Origin: Rhodoblastus acidophilus
GTDB lineage: Bacteria > Pseudomonadota > Alphaproteobacteria > Rhizobiales > Beijerinckiaceae
Reading direction: 5' to 3'
Length of the DNA: 64,000 nt
Assembly (NCBI RefSeq): GCF_025961575.1
Contig: NZ_JAOQNX010000006.1
Location: 1 to 64,000, forward strand
Positions 50,966 to 58,983 of this stretch are shown here, piece by piece. A program made the translations under genes and the position numbers. The notes beneath the pieces were generated by a model. It saw only the letters and a list, made by a program, of their open reading frames with translations, was not told where the DNA came from and ran no database searches. The stretch's first letter is position 1. Each line of letters begins with the position of its first letter.

Positions 50966-51466
50966 ATGCTGGACTTCAGCCTCGAAGGCGCCGCCGATCT
51001 GTCCGCCAGACTGGCCGCGCTTCCCGACGACCTGCGCGTCGCGCTCGCGGAAAAGATGGACGCGCTGGCGCAAGAGATTTACGCGCAGGTCGTCGGCGTA
51101 AACTTGAGCGGCGGCGTGCTGAACACGCGCAGCGGCGTTTTGCGCAATTCCATCCAGTTGCGCCGCGCCGACCAGGACAATGTGGTGTCCGTCGAGATCG
51201 CCAGCGATGGCGGCGCGCCGTACGATGCGATCCACGAATATGGCGGCAAGACCTCCGCCCATGAAATCATCCCGGACAAGGCGAAAGTCCTCGCCTTCAT
51301 GTTCAACGGCAAGCAGACTTTCGCGCGCCGCGTCAACCATCCGGGATCGCAGATCCCTGAGCGCTCCTACCTGCGCAGCGCGCTTGCGGACAAAAGCGCC
51401 GATATCCGGCGGGCCATCGCCGACGCTGTCGCCGAGGCCGCGAGCCGAGCAAAGGACGGGTCATGA
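50966..51466 (+). CDS. HK97 gp10-like tail-completion protein
   Basis: 166 residues from ATG 50966. EGAADLSARLAALPDDLRVALAEKMDALAQEI (helical start), TRSGVLRNSI and DAIHEYGGKTSAHEIIPDK (the GG-turn of gp10 family), then PERSYLRSALADKSADIRR. Proteins of this family seal the head-tail joint. Its stop overlaps the start of the next gene by 4 bases (51463-51466, ATGA). Confidence 0.85.
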   Translation: MLDFSLEGAADLSARLAALPDDLRVALAEKMDALAQEIYAQVVGVNLSGGVLNTRSGVLRNSIQLRRADQDNVVSVEIASDGGAPYDAIHEYGGKTSAHEIIPDKAKVLAFMFNGKQTFARRVNHPGSQIPERSYLRSALADKSADIRRAIADAVAEAASRAKDGS

Positions 51467-51921
51467 ACGCGCGCGAAACCATCATGGAAGCCCTGTGCGC
51501 GCAATTGGCGCAGGCCCGGTTTTCGGCGCCGATCAACGCCAACGACACCTGGGCGATGCTGTCGCGCCGTCTGAGATTGTGGAGCGATGTGTCGGCGGCC
51601 GATCAGCCCGCGCTGTTCGTCACCGAGCATGCGGAAAACATCGCCTTCGCCTCGGAGACCCTACCGGGCAAAACCACGCTCAACGTCGATCTGTTTGTCT
51701 ACATTTCGTCGGGCCAGGACCCGCAAACCATTCCCGCGCGCGATCTCAACATCGCGCTCGATGCGCTGACGGAAGCGCTCGCGCCGCCCCCCGGGTCCGA
51801 CCGCCAGACCCTCGGCGGCCTCGTCTATCACTGCCGCATCGAGGGCCGCATCGTGAAGGACCCCGGCGACCTCGACGGCCAGGGCCTCGCGCTGGTCCCG
51901 CTCAAAATCCTCGCGCCCTGA
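51463..51921 (+). CDS. tail-terminator-like protein
   Basis: 152 residues. NARETIMEALCAQLAQARF, PALFVTEHAENIAFASETLPGK and a beta-strand core (LNVDLFVYISSGQD) match the general layout of tail-terminator proteins (gpU-like) located between gp10 and major tail protein. It sets the tail length. The assignment rests on position and layout. Confidence 0.7.
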   Translation: MNARETIMEALCAQLAQARFSAPINANDTWAMLSRRLRLWSDVSAADQPALFVTEHAENIAFASETLPGKTTLNVDLFVYISSGQDPQTIPARDLNIALDALTEALAPPPGSDRQTLGGLVYHCRIEGRIVKDPGDLDGQGLALVPLKILAP

Positions 51922-51945
51922 GCGCCACCACAAGGAGCCATGTTC

Positions 51946-52704
51946 ATGCCAAGCACAACTTCCGTCGCTTTCGGCTCGGGCGTTCTCATCGCCACGCCGT
52001 CGGGCGCCAATGCGACGCCGGTGCAGTTCGGCGCGCTCCAGGACGTCACGCTCGATTTCAGCTTTTCGTCGAAACAATTGTTCGGCCAGTACCAATTCCC
52101 CATCGCCTTCGCGCGCGGCGAGGGCAAGATCAGCGGCAAGGCGAAATTCGCCAATATCGACGGCCCTCTCTACAATTCCTGCTTTTTCGGCCAGACGCTC
52201 GCGGCCGGGCAAAAACTCTGGTCCTATAACGAGGCTGGCGCGGTCGCCTCGTCCTCGCCCTATACCTATGCGACGGCCAACGCCTCCGCCTTCGACGCCG
52301 ATCTCGGCGTGGTCTATGCGTCGAGCGGCCTCGCCCTCACGCGCGTCGCCACCGCCCCCGCCGTCGGCCAGTACACGCTTGCCGCCGGCGTCTACACTTT
52401 CAATTCGGGCGATTCTGGCAAGGCCATTCTGGTTTCCTATTCCTACACCCAGACCGCCGCCGGCTCCGGCACGCGCGCGGTTCTGTCCAATAAGCTGATG
52501 GGCGCCGCCCCGACCTTTCAGATTGATTTCTATCAGAGCAACGCCAACGCCACGGCCGGGCAATGGTCGCTGCGCCTCTACAATTGCGTGTCGACCAAAC
52601 TGACGGTGGCGACGAAAATTCAGGATTTCGGCATTCCCGAGCTCGACTTCGAGGCCTTCGCCAATGCGGCGAACAATCTCGGCGAAATCAACACGGCGAT
52701 CTGA
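51946..52704 (+). CDS. major tail tube protein
   Basis: 252 residues from ATG 51946, eight bases after AAGGAG; an ATG at 51940 is only two bases after the site. Beta-rich protein with FGALQDVTLDFSFSSKQLFGQ (typical start of GTA/TP901-type tube proteins) and GKISGKAKFANIDGPLYN. An inner repeat-like region (YTLAAGVYTFNSGDSGKAILVSY) resembles an Ig-type addition. It stacks to build the tail tube. Confidence 0.8.
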   Translation: MPSTTSVAFGSGVLIATPSGANATPVQFGALQDVTLDFSFSSKQLFGQYQFPIAFARGEGKISGKAKFANIDGPLYNSCFFGQTLAAGQKLWSYNEAGAVASSSPYTYATANASAFDADLGVVYASSGLALTRVATAPAVGQYTLAAGVYTFNSGDSGKAILVSYSYTQTAAGSGTRAVLSNKLMGAAPTFQIDFYQSNANATAGQWSLRLYNCVSTKLTVATKIQDFGIPELDFEAFANAANNLGEINTAI

Positions 52705-52705
52705 C

Positions 52706-53086
52706 ATGCGCGCTGATCCCAAAATCGATTGCGCCAAGGCGCCGGTCGCCGCCCTGGGCGGCCAGGAATTCTTCATTCCCCCGCTGTCGCTGCGCCAGGC
52801 GCGCGTGGTCGTGCCCGGCTTGCTCAAACTGCTGCCGCGTCTCAACGCCATCCAGGCGCGCATCGGCGCCGGCGATCCTCTCGCGGCGGCGGAAATGGAA
52901 CAGGACGATTTCGACCTGATGATCGATGTCGTTCACGCCGGCCTGTCGCGCGCCCATCCGGATTTCACCCGCGACGATCTGCTCGATCTCGAAGCCGGTT
53001 TTGTCGATCTCGCCGGCGCCCTCGCGATCATCGCCAGGCAGACCGGCTTGTTCACGCCAGGCGAGGCCGCCACGCCGGGGGAGTAG
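52706..53086 (+). CDS. tail assembly chaperone, upstream frame
   Basis: 126 residues from ATG 52706. DCAKAPVAALGGQEFFIPPLSLRQARVVVPGLLKLLPRL, then DDFDLMIDVVHAGLSRAHPDFTRDDLLDLEAGF, closely reminiscent of gpG-like chaperones in GTA-like tails. Near its end it runs into a G5 run (53077-53081) and a TAG two codons later, while the -1 frame continues in conserved-looking sequence. Confidence 0.75.
   Translation: MRADPKIDCAKAPVAALGGQEFFIPPLSLRQARVVVPGLLKLLPRLNAIQARIGAGDPLAAAEMEQDDFDLMIDVVHAGLSRAHPDFTRDDLLDLEAGFVDLAGALAIIARQTGLFTPGEAATPGE
53077..53086 (+). other. probable -1 frameshift site
   Basis: GGGGGAGTAG: zero-frame reading CCG GGG GAG TAG; slippage by -1 on the G5 run reads GGG GGA GTA and enters the downstream frame. 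It is not a perfect X-XXY-YYZ heptamer because the A-site codon is GAG. The downstream frame has no start codon until 53134. Confidence 0.55.
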
Positions 53087-53340
53087 GCGAGGGCGCGCCG
53101 GACTTCGACCGGATCGTCGCCCATTACTGCCAGATGTCCGGCGAAGCCTGGACGGACGCGCTGGAAGACGAGCTCACGTTTGCGCGCATTTTCGCCCGTA
53201 AGGCCTATTGGCGCGAGAATCCGCCGCCCGCCATGCTGCTGGCGATGGTCGCCGCCGGCATGGGCGTCTGGCGCCCAGAAAAGCAGCCGGAGAAAGATTT
53301 GAGCGCCCTGCGCGCGCTGTTCCCGTCGGGTCGCTTCTAA
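53083..53340 (+). CDS. tail assembly chaperone, frameshifted C-terminal part
   Basis: About 85 residues read in the -1 frame: GEGAPDFDRIVAHYCQMSGEAW, LTFARIFARKAYWRENPPPAML, GVWRPEKQ. The first ATG is at 53134, inside the apparently conserved helix, so independent initiation would cut off the segment PDFDRIVAHYCQ. Joined with the upstream gene it makes a gpG-GT type fusion, which recruits the tube protein around the tape measure. Ends 15 bp before the tape measure gene. Confidence 0.65.
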   Translation, partial: VGEGAPDFDRIVAHYCQMSGEAWTDALEDELTFARIFARKAYWRENPPPAMLLAMVAAGMGVWRPEKQPEKDLSALRALFPSGRF

Positions 53341-53355
53341 AATTTCGGGTGAACC

Positions 53356-54513
53356 ATGGCCGATTCAAATGTTTCGATTTCCTTCGGCGCCGATGTCTCC
53401 GGCTTCCTCGGCGGCATTGCGCGCGTCTCGGCCGCCCTCCAGCAATTGCCCTCCGTCGCCAGCACGGCGCAGCAGGAAATCGCCCGCGCCAGTCTGGTCG
53501 CGATCAACGGCGAGATTGCCGCGGAGCGCGCCGGGTTCAGCCAGAAGGAGGCGCTCTACCGGGAGCTGACCAAGCTCAAGATCATGAGCGGCGGCGAGCG
53601 CGTCGCCGCGACCCAGGCGGCGCTCGACGCCGAATATGCCGCCGAGCGGGCGCTGCTGCAGAAGGAATTGCAGATCGACAATCTGCGTCTGCCGCAGCGC
53701 CAGGCGGTGCTCAGCCGCATGCTGCTGCTCGACCAGCAATATGCGGCGAATAGCCAGCGTCTGATGCTGCAATCTGTCCAGCAGACTGTCGCGCCCTGGA
53801 GCCACATGATCGACGCCATGTCGTCATCCATGTCTTCGTCGCTCGCCGGCATGATCATGGGGACGAAAAATTTTCAACAGGCGATGCGCGGGGTCACGAC
53901 GGCTTTGGTCAACCAATTCGTCAGGATGGGCGTCGACATGGTCGCGGACTGGACGAAGAAGCAGCTCGCCATGGCGGTGCTGGCGGTGTCCGTGGAAGGC
54001 CAGAAGACGGCGGCGGCCAGCGCCGGCGCCGCCGCGCGCGTCGGCATATCGGCAGGCGAAGCCGCAGCCGGTCAGGCGACGATCTTTTCGTCGGTCTTGC
54101 GCAGCATCGTCGCCTCCGCCTCTGAGACCTTTGCTGGCGTGTTCGGCTTCCTGTCGCCGATCATGGGCCCGGCCGCCGCAGGCCCTGCCGCCGCCGCGCA
54201 GGGCGCAGTCATGTCGGTCGCCGCTTTCGATATCGGCGCCTGGTCGATCCCGCACGACCAACTCGCCATGGTCCACCAGAACGAGCTCATCATGCCCGCT
54301 GCTGAGGCCAGCGCCTTCCGTTCGATGCTCTCCGGCCAGACCGGCGGCGCGGCGGCGCAAGGTGGCCCGAGCAGCGTCCACCTCAACGTCAGCGCGCTCG
54401 ACGCCAACTCTGTCAGGAACTGGCTTGGCGCCAATTCGCGGCAGATCATGAAGGCGATGGACCAGGCCGTGCGCAACGGCGATCATCTCGGTCTGCGTCG
54501 TCTGGCGCGCTGA
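53356..54513 (+). CDS. short tape-measure-like tail protein
   Basis: 385 residues. A coiled-coil N-terminal half (ALDAEYAAERALLQKELQIDNLRL, LLLDQQYAANSQRLMLQ), a hydrophobic segment (AAAGPAAAAQGAVMSV), and the recurrent tape-measure end FDIGAWSIPHDQLAMVHQNELIMP. Known rule for tape measures is about 0.15 nm per residue, implying a tail of roughly 55-60 nm if the whole length is used (inference). In position between chaperones and tail-tip genes. Confidence 0.8.
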   Translation: MADSNVSISFGADVSGFLGGIARVSAALQQLPSVASTAQQEIARASLVAINGEIAAERAGFSQKEALYRELTKLKIMSGGERVAATQAALDAEYAAERALLQKELQIDNLRLPQRQAVLSRMLLLDQQYAANSQRLMLQSVQQTVAPWSHMIDAMSSSMSSSLAGMIMGTKNFQQAMRGVTTALVNQFVRMGVDMVADWTKKQLAMAVLAVSVEGQKTAAASAGAAARVGISAGEAAAGQATIFSSVLRSIVASASETFAGVFGFLSPIMGPAAAGPAAAAQGAVMSVAAFDIGAWSIPHDQLAMVHQNELIMPAAEASAFRSMLSGQTGGAAAQGGPSSVHLNVSALDANSVRNWLGANSRQIMKAMDQAVRNGDHLGLRRLAR

Positions 54514-54516
54514 GCC

Positions 54517-56997
54517 ATGGCGCAAGTTTTTGGCGTTTGCCTGCTCCCGGCCACGGGCGAGTTCACCTATGACACGCTGCCGGCGCAGGGCAAGAAATCC
54601 ACGGCGAGCGCTTATTCGCCCATCAACGCCTACCTCGTCCCCAATGGGACGAAATCGGATTATTCCTACGCGCTCGACCAGCTCGCGGCGGCGCATCCGG
54701 AATGCCAGACGGTGGCTCTGGTCTGCGCCTGGTTCGGCGATTCCACCGACGCTGCGACCTGCAAGATCTATCCCGCGACGAATTACATCGGCGGCGCCTT
54801 CCAGATTTGCGTCAACAATGTCTGGTCCGCGTCGAACTGGAACGTGTCCGGCCTGACGCAAACCTCGTCCGGCCTCATTCCGATCTCGACCGACAGCGGC
54901 TCCGCGGTCTATGGCGGCACGCCTTCCGATCAAAGCGTCGTGCGCTGTATCCGCGATCTGCGCGCCAGAGGCTATCGCGTCGTCTTCTACCCGTTCATCC
55001 TGATGGATGCGCCGGGAAAGCCCTGGCGCGGCCGCATCGGCCTCGCCACGGACCTGAGCGCCACGACAACGCAAGCCATCCAAAAATTCCTCGGCGCGGC
55101 GACCGCAACGCAATTCACGCGCGACGCCACGAACCTGACGGTCGCCTATAGCGGCTCGCCGACTGACTTCACCTATCGCCGCTTCATCCTGCACTATGCA
55201 AATCTTTGCGCAGTCGCGGGCGGCGTCGATCTCTTCCTGATCGGCTCGGAATTGCGCGGCCTCGAAATCTTGCGCGGGCCGAATTGGACGCCCGCCGGAA
55301 CCACCGACGCCAACGGTCGCGCCCAATGGGATTATCCATTCGTCGCCGGCCTGACCCAACTCGCGGCCGATGTGCGCGCCATCTTCGACGGCGCGGGTTT
55401 GTCGCGCGACACGACCAACCATAAGAACCTGATCGCCTATTCCCCAGACTGGTCGACCTGGAACGGTTGCCAGCACCCTGGCGCCAACGGGCAATGGCCG
55501 CATCTCGACCAATTGTTCGCATCCCCAAACATCGATCTGGTCGCCTTCGACAATTACCTGCCGCTGTCCGACTGGACGCTCGGCGATGGCGGCCTCGACT
55601 GCCATAACTGGAGCGCGCCCGCGCCAAAAACCTGGCCGCCGGCGCCTGCGGAAATGAACGGCCTCGCTCTGCCCGGCCAACCCACGCTGCGCAACGCCCA
55701 TTATCTCGCCGCCAATATCGAGGGGGGCGAGGGCTTCAACTGGTTTTATTATAGCAGCGACACGAACGGCGTCGGCCTCGACCCGCTTGGCACCGACCAG
55801 CGCTGCACCCGCCCCAGCGGCGATCGCCTCACACAGACGCGTCACGCCTTTGCCGCCAATCAGCAATTGCTGATGCGAAAAGGCCTGCGCTGGTGGTGGA
55901 ACAACACGCATCACGCCGTCTACGACAACGGCGATGGAACCGGCTGGAGCCCGCATGGACCGGCGACGGCTTGGGTTCCTCAGTCAAAACCAATCGTCTT
56001 CGCCGAATACGGCTTTGCCAGCGTGGACCGTTGCACCAACCAGCCCAACGTTTTCTACGATGCGAGATCAAGCGAAAGCGCTACGCCGTTCTGGTCGCTG
56101 TGGAGCGGCGCGATCGGCATCGGATGGAAGCCCCTTCGCGATGACGCCCTCGCCGATCTCGCCCTGCAAACCGTTTACGATTACTGGAGCGCGAACAACG
56201 CAACGTCCTCGGCGGGCGTCCCGATGCTCCTCACATCGTTCTGCTGCGCCTGGAACTGGGACGCGCGCCCGTTCCCGGCCTTTCCGCTCGACACGGACGT
56301 TTGGGGCGACGGCGGCAACTGGGCGACAGGCAATTGGATTGCAGGCAAGGGGCCGTCGTCCGCGCCGCCAACGCCCGACGCTCCGCCCGCGCCGAAAAAC
56401 GTCGTCGCCTTTCCCATTCTCAGGGGGCAGGGCTGGAACGCGAAATACAGGCCCTATTTCATCACCCGAGTCCACGCGCATACGAGCGGCCGGGAAGTGC
56501 GCGCCGCGCGCCGCATCAATCCGCTGTACGACATCGAGCTGACCTTCGATCTGCTGCGCGGTGACGCCGCCAATGCGGAGATGCAGGCGGTCATCGCCTT
56601 CATCGCCGCCCACGCTGGCCAAGCAGAGGCCTTCCTGTTCGCTCCGCCCCAAAACCTCGGCCAAGTCGCAAGCGCCACGGTCGGCGTTGGCGACGGGGTC
56701 ACCAAAACCTTTGTTTTGACCCGGGGCGTCAGCGGCTTCACCGAAACCGTCCAGGCGCTGATCGGTTCGCCGACGGTCTACATCGACGGCGTCGTACAGT
56801 CTGCCGGCGCCTACGCCCTGTCGATTCTGCCGGCGACGCTCACCTTTGTCATCCCCCCCGCGCCCGGCGCCGCCGTGACGGCGGATTTCACCGCCGCGCA
56901 TCTCGCGCGCTTCGTCGATGACGCCTTGGAGCTCGAGCAATTCATGACCGATCTCTGGGAAACAAAGACCCTCAAACTGGAAACGGTGCGCGCGTGA
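54517..56997 (+). CDS. GTA TIM-barrel protein fused to DUF2460
   Basis: 826 residues. Residues ~1-610 are a GTA_TIM-type glycoside-hydrolase-like barrel: FLIGSELRGLEILRG (~245), LIAYSPDWSTWNGCQHPGA, VAFDNYLPLSDWTLG and KPIVFAEYGFASVDRC (~490-505), with acidic residues at strand ends as in hydrolases. From ~627 a DUF2460 domain begins (VVAFPILRGQGWNAKYRPYF, HAHTSGREVRAARRINPLY, QFMTDLWETKTLKLE). In RcGTA these are separate proteins (gp15 N-terminus and gp12). The stop overlaps the next gene, itself a DUF2460, by 4 bases. It may digest surface glycans. Confidence 0.85.
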   Translation: MAQVFGVCLLPATGEFTYDTLPAQGKKSTASAYSPINAYLVPNGTKSDYSYALDQLAAAHPECQTVALVCAWFGDSTDAATCKIYPATNYIGGAFQICVNNVWSASNWNVSGLTQTSSGLIPISTDSGSAVYGGTPSDQSVVRCIRDLRARGYRVVFYPFILMDAPGKPWRGRIGLATDLSATTTQAIQKFLGAATATQFTRDATNLTVAYSGSPTDFTYRRFILHYANLCAVAGGVDLFLIGSELRGLEILRGPNWTPAGTTDANGRAQWDYPFVAGLTQLAADVRAIFDGAGLSRDTTNHKNLIAYSPDWSTWNGCQHPGANGQWPHLDQLFASPNIDLVAFDNYLPLSDWTLGDGGLDCHNWSAPAPKTWPPAPAEMNGLALPGQPTLRNAHYLAANIEGGEGFNWFYYSSDTNGVGLDPLGTDQRCTRPSGDRLTQTRHAFAANQQLLMRKGLRWWWNNTHHAVYDNGDGTGWSPHGPATAWVPQSKPIVFAEYGFASVDRCTNQPNVFYDARSSESATPFWSLWSGAIGIGWKPLRDDALADLALQTVYDYWSANNATSSAGVPMLLTSFCCAWNWDARPFPAFPLDTDVWGDGGNWATGNWIAGKGPSSAPPTPDAPPAPKNVVAFPILRGQGWNAKYRPYFITRVHAHTSGREVRAARRINPLYDIELTFDLLRGDAANAEMQAVIAFIAAHAGQAEAFLFAPPQNLGQVASATVGVGDGVTKTFVLTRGVSGFTETVQALIGSPTVYIDGVVQSAGAYALSILPATLTFVIPPAPGAAVTADFTAAHLARFVDDALELEQFMTDLWETKTLKLETVRA

Positions 56998-57596
56998 GCC
57001 CTCCCATCTTCCCGACCCTCCCCGGCCAGGGCTGGAGCATCAAGAAGACGCCGAGCTTTTCGACCCGCGTCGCCTCGCACGCCTCTGGACGCGAGGTGCG
57101 CGCGTCGCTCTATGCTCATGCGCTCTACCAGTTCGAGTTGTCCTTCGACGCCCTGGACTCCAGCGGCGCCAACGCCAGCCTGCAAGCCAAATCGCTGCAA
57201 ACGCTCATGGGGTTTTGGCTGACCTGCGGCGGCCAGCAGGGAACCTTTCTCTACGTCGACCCGACCGACAATGTGGTCTCCGCCCAGGTCATCGGCACGG
57301 GCGACGGCGTGAGCAAGCGCTTCACCTTCGGTCGCTCGATCGGCGGCTATTTCGAGCCGGTGAGCTACGTCACTGCGGTCAGCAGCGTGACAACCGCCGG
57401 CGCGGCGACTTCCGCCTACACGCTCACGGCGCCGAACCTGATCGACTTCTCAACGGCCCCTGCGAATGGCGCGCCGATCGCCGCCAGTTTCGCTTACGCC
57501 TTCCAGTGCCGGTTCCTCGAAGACCAGGCCGAATTCGAAAACTTCGCCTCCGGTCTCTGGAAGATCGACGGCCTGAAATTCCGTCAGGTGCGCTGA
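56994..57596 (+). CDS. DUF2460 tail protein (GTA gp12-like)
   Basis: 200 residues. IFPTLPGQGWSIKKTPSF, RVASHASGREVRASLYAHAL and EFENFASGLWKIDGLKFRQVR define the family; members form the distal tail ring. It is paralogous to the C-terminal domain of the preceding gene (shared GQGW, SGREVRA, final K-L motif). The GTG start overlaps that gene's stop. Confidence 0.88.
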   Translation: MSPPIFPTLPGQGWSIKKTPSFSTRVASHASGREVRASLYAHALYQFELSFDALDSSGANASLQAKSLQTLMGFWLTCGGQQGTFLYVDPTDNVVSAQVIGTGDGVSKRFTFGRSIGGYFEPVSYVTAVSSVTTAGAATSAYTLTAPNLIDFSTAPANGAPIAASFAYAFQCRFLEDQAEFENFASGLWKIDGLKFRQVR

Positions 57597-58505
57597 ATGA
57601 AATCCGCTCCCGCCGCCCTCATCACCTACCTCAACGGCTTGCGCCCGACATCGGACGCCCCGCTGCTCACGGCCGAATGTTTTACAATCTGGCTGTCGAC
57701 GGGCGCGATCCTGACCTACACCGATCTCGACACCTCCGTTGCGCTGAACGGTTTCACCTATCTCGCCAACTCAGTTCTGATCTCCGGTCTGAAATACAAG
57801 GCGAGCTGCGGCGTCAACGTCGACAGCCAGCAGGTGATGATGTTTGCAAGACCGACCGACACGATCGGCGGCATCCCGTTTCTCCAGGCGGTGCAGCAGG
57901 GCGTGCTCGATGGCGCCGCGATCCAGCGCGAAAAAGTGTTTTTCAGCGATTGGAGCACGCCGATCGGCTCCGTCATCCTGTTCAAGGGACGCGTTGCCCA
58001 GATTGACGCGATCGGCCGCGTCAGCGCCCAGGTCACCGTCGCCTCGGACATGGTGCTGCTGGATATCGACATGCCCCGCAACGTTTACCAGGCCGACTGC
58101 CAGCACGTCCTCTACGATGCGCAATGCGGCCTCGCGGCGGGAACCTATTCAACGGCGGGCGCGGTCGGCGCGGGATCGACACAGACCGCCATCATGTGGA
58201 GCGCCGCCGCTCCGGAATACCAGCAGGGCACCATCGCCTTCACTTCCGGCGCCAACACGGGCGCCAATTTGACGATCAAGTCCGCCGGTGAAGGCCGTCT
58301 GGTCCTATCCTATCCGCTGCCCTATCCGCCGGCGACAGGCGACGCCTTCGTCGCCACTTACGGCTGCGACCGCACCATGGGCACATGCAAGGATCGCTTC
58401 AACAATCTTTGCAAGTTCAGAGGGTTTCCGTTCGTGCCGCCGCCGCAGATCGTCACGGGACCGCTGTCGTCGGTCACCAGCGGCAGCGCCAAGGGCGGAA
58501 AGTAA
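57597..58505 (+). CDS. DUF2163 tail hub protein (GTA gp13-like)
   Basis: 302 residues starting at ATG 57597, directly after the previous stop. Family features: FTIWLSTGAILTYTDLD, DSQQVMMFARPTD, VILFKGRVAQIDAIGR and the Cys-rich tail GCDRTMGTCKDRFNNLCKFRGFPFVP (BR0599 C-terminal domain), which probably binds an iron-sulfur cluster or metal in gp13. Together with NlpC/P60 and gp15 it forms the baseplate. Confidence 0.9.
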   Translation: MKSAPAALITYLNGLRPTSDAPLLTAECFTIWLSTGAILTYTDLDTSVALNGFTYLANSVLISGLKYKASCGVNVDSQQVMMFARPTDTIGGIPFLQAVQQGVLDGAAIQREKVFFSDWSTPIGSVILFKGRVAQIDAIGRVSAQVTVASDMVLLDIDMPRNVYQADCQHVLYDAQCGLAAGTYSTAGAVGAGSTQTAIMWSAAAPEYQQGTIAFTSGANTGANLTIKSAGEGRLVLSYPLPYPPATGDAFVATYGCDRTMGTCKDRFNNLCKFRGFPFVPPPQIVTGPLSSVTSGSAKGGK

Positions 58506-58524
58506 CGGCGGAAGGAGGACGCTC

Positions 58525-58980
58525 ATGCCCCAAGCCCATGAGCGCCAAAGCGTTGTCGCCGAGGCGCGCAAATGGCTGCTCACGCCCTATCGCCACGCCG
58601 CCGATATTCGCGGCGTCGGCGTCGATTGCGGCATGTTCATCGTGCGCGTGTTCGTGGATCTCGGCCTCACCCCGCCCTTCGATCCGCGTCCTTACGCGCC
58701 CGACTGGATGATCCATCGTAACGAAGAGAAATACCTCGAATTCTTCAATCGCCGTTGCAGGCGCGTTCAAGAACCGCGGCCCGGCGACATCGTCCTGTTC
58801 CGCTATGGCCGCAGCTATTCGCACGGCGGCATCGTGAGCGAGGCCGACCCGCTCGCGATCATCCACGCCTATCACGACGCTGGCTGCGTCGTCGAGGAAA
58901 GGCTGTCGCAAAATCCCGCCCTGACCGATCCCCGGCGCAAGCTCGCCTGGTTCTCGATCTGGCCCCAACCGGAGTTCTAG
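58525..58980 (+). CDS. NlpC/P60 cell-wall peptidase (GTA gp14-like)
   Basis: 151 residues from ATG 58525, preceded by GAAGGAGGAC. Catalytic Cys35 (GVDCGMFIVRVF), His101 (SYSHGGIV) and a downstream polar residue make up the papain-like triad. Member of the GTA gp14 group, which cleaves peptide cross-links of peptidoglycan during DNA entry. It stops 3 bases before the tail hub gene. Confidence 0.9.
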   Translation: MPQAHERQSVVAEARKWLLTPYRHAADIRGVGVDCGMFIVRVFVDLGLTPPFDPRPYAPDWMIHRNEEKYLEFFNRRCRRVQEPRPGDIVLFRYGRSYSHGGIVSEADPLAIIHAYHDAGCVVEERLSQNPALTDPRRKLAWFSIWPQPEF

Positions 58981-58983
58981 CCG

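Noticed and set aside
53824-55956. Long antisense frame of 710 codons over the tape measure and TIM-barrel genes
   Set aside because: It is the mirror of real genes in very GC-rich DNA, Arg/Ala/Gly-rich, without domain or ribosome site. The same applies to 58474-60600 and 25622-27562.
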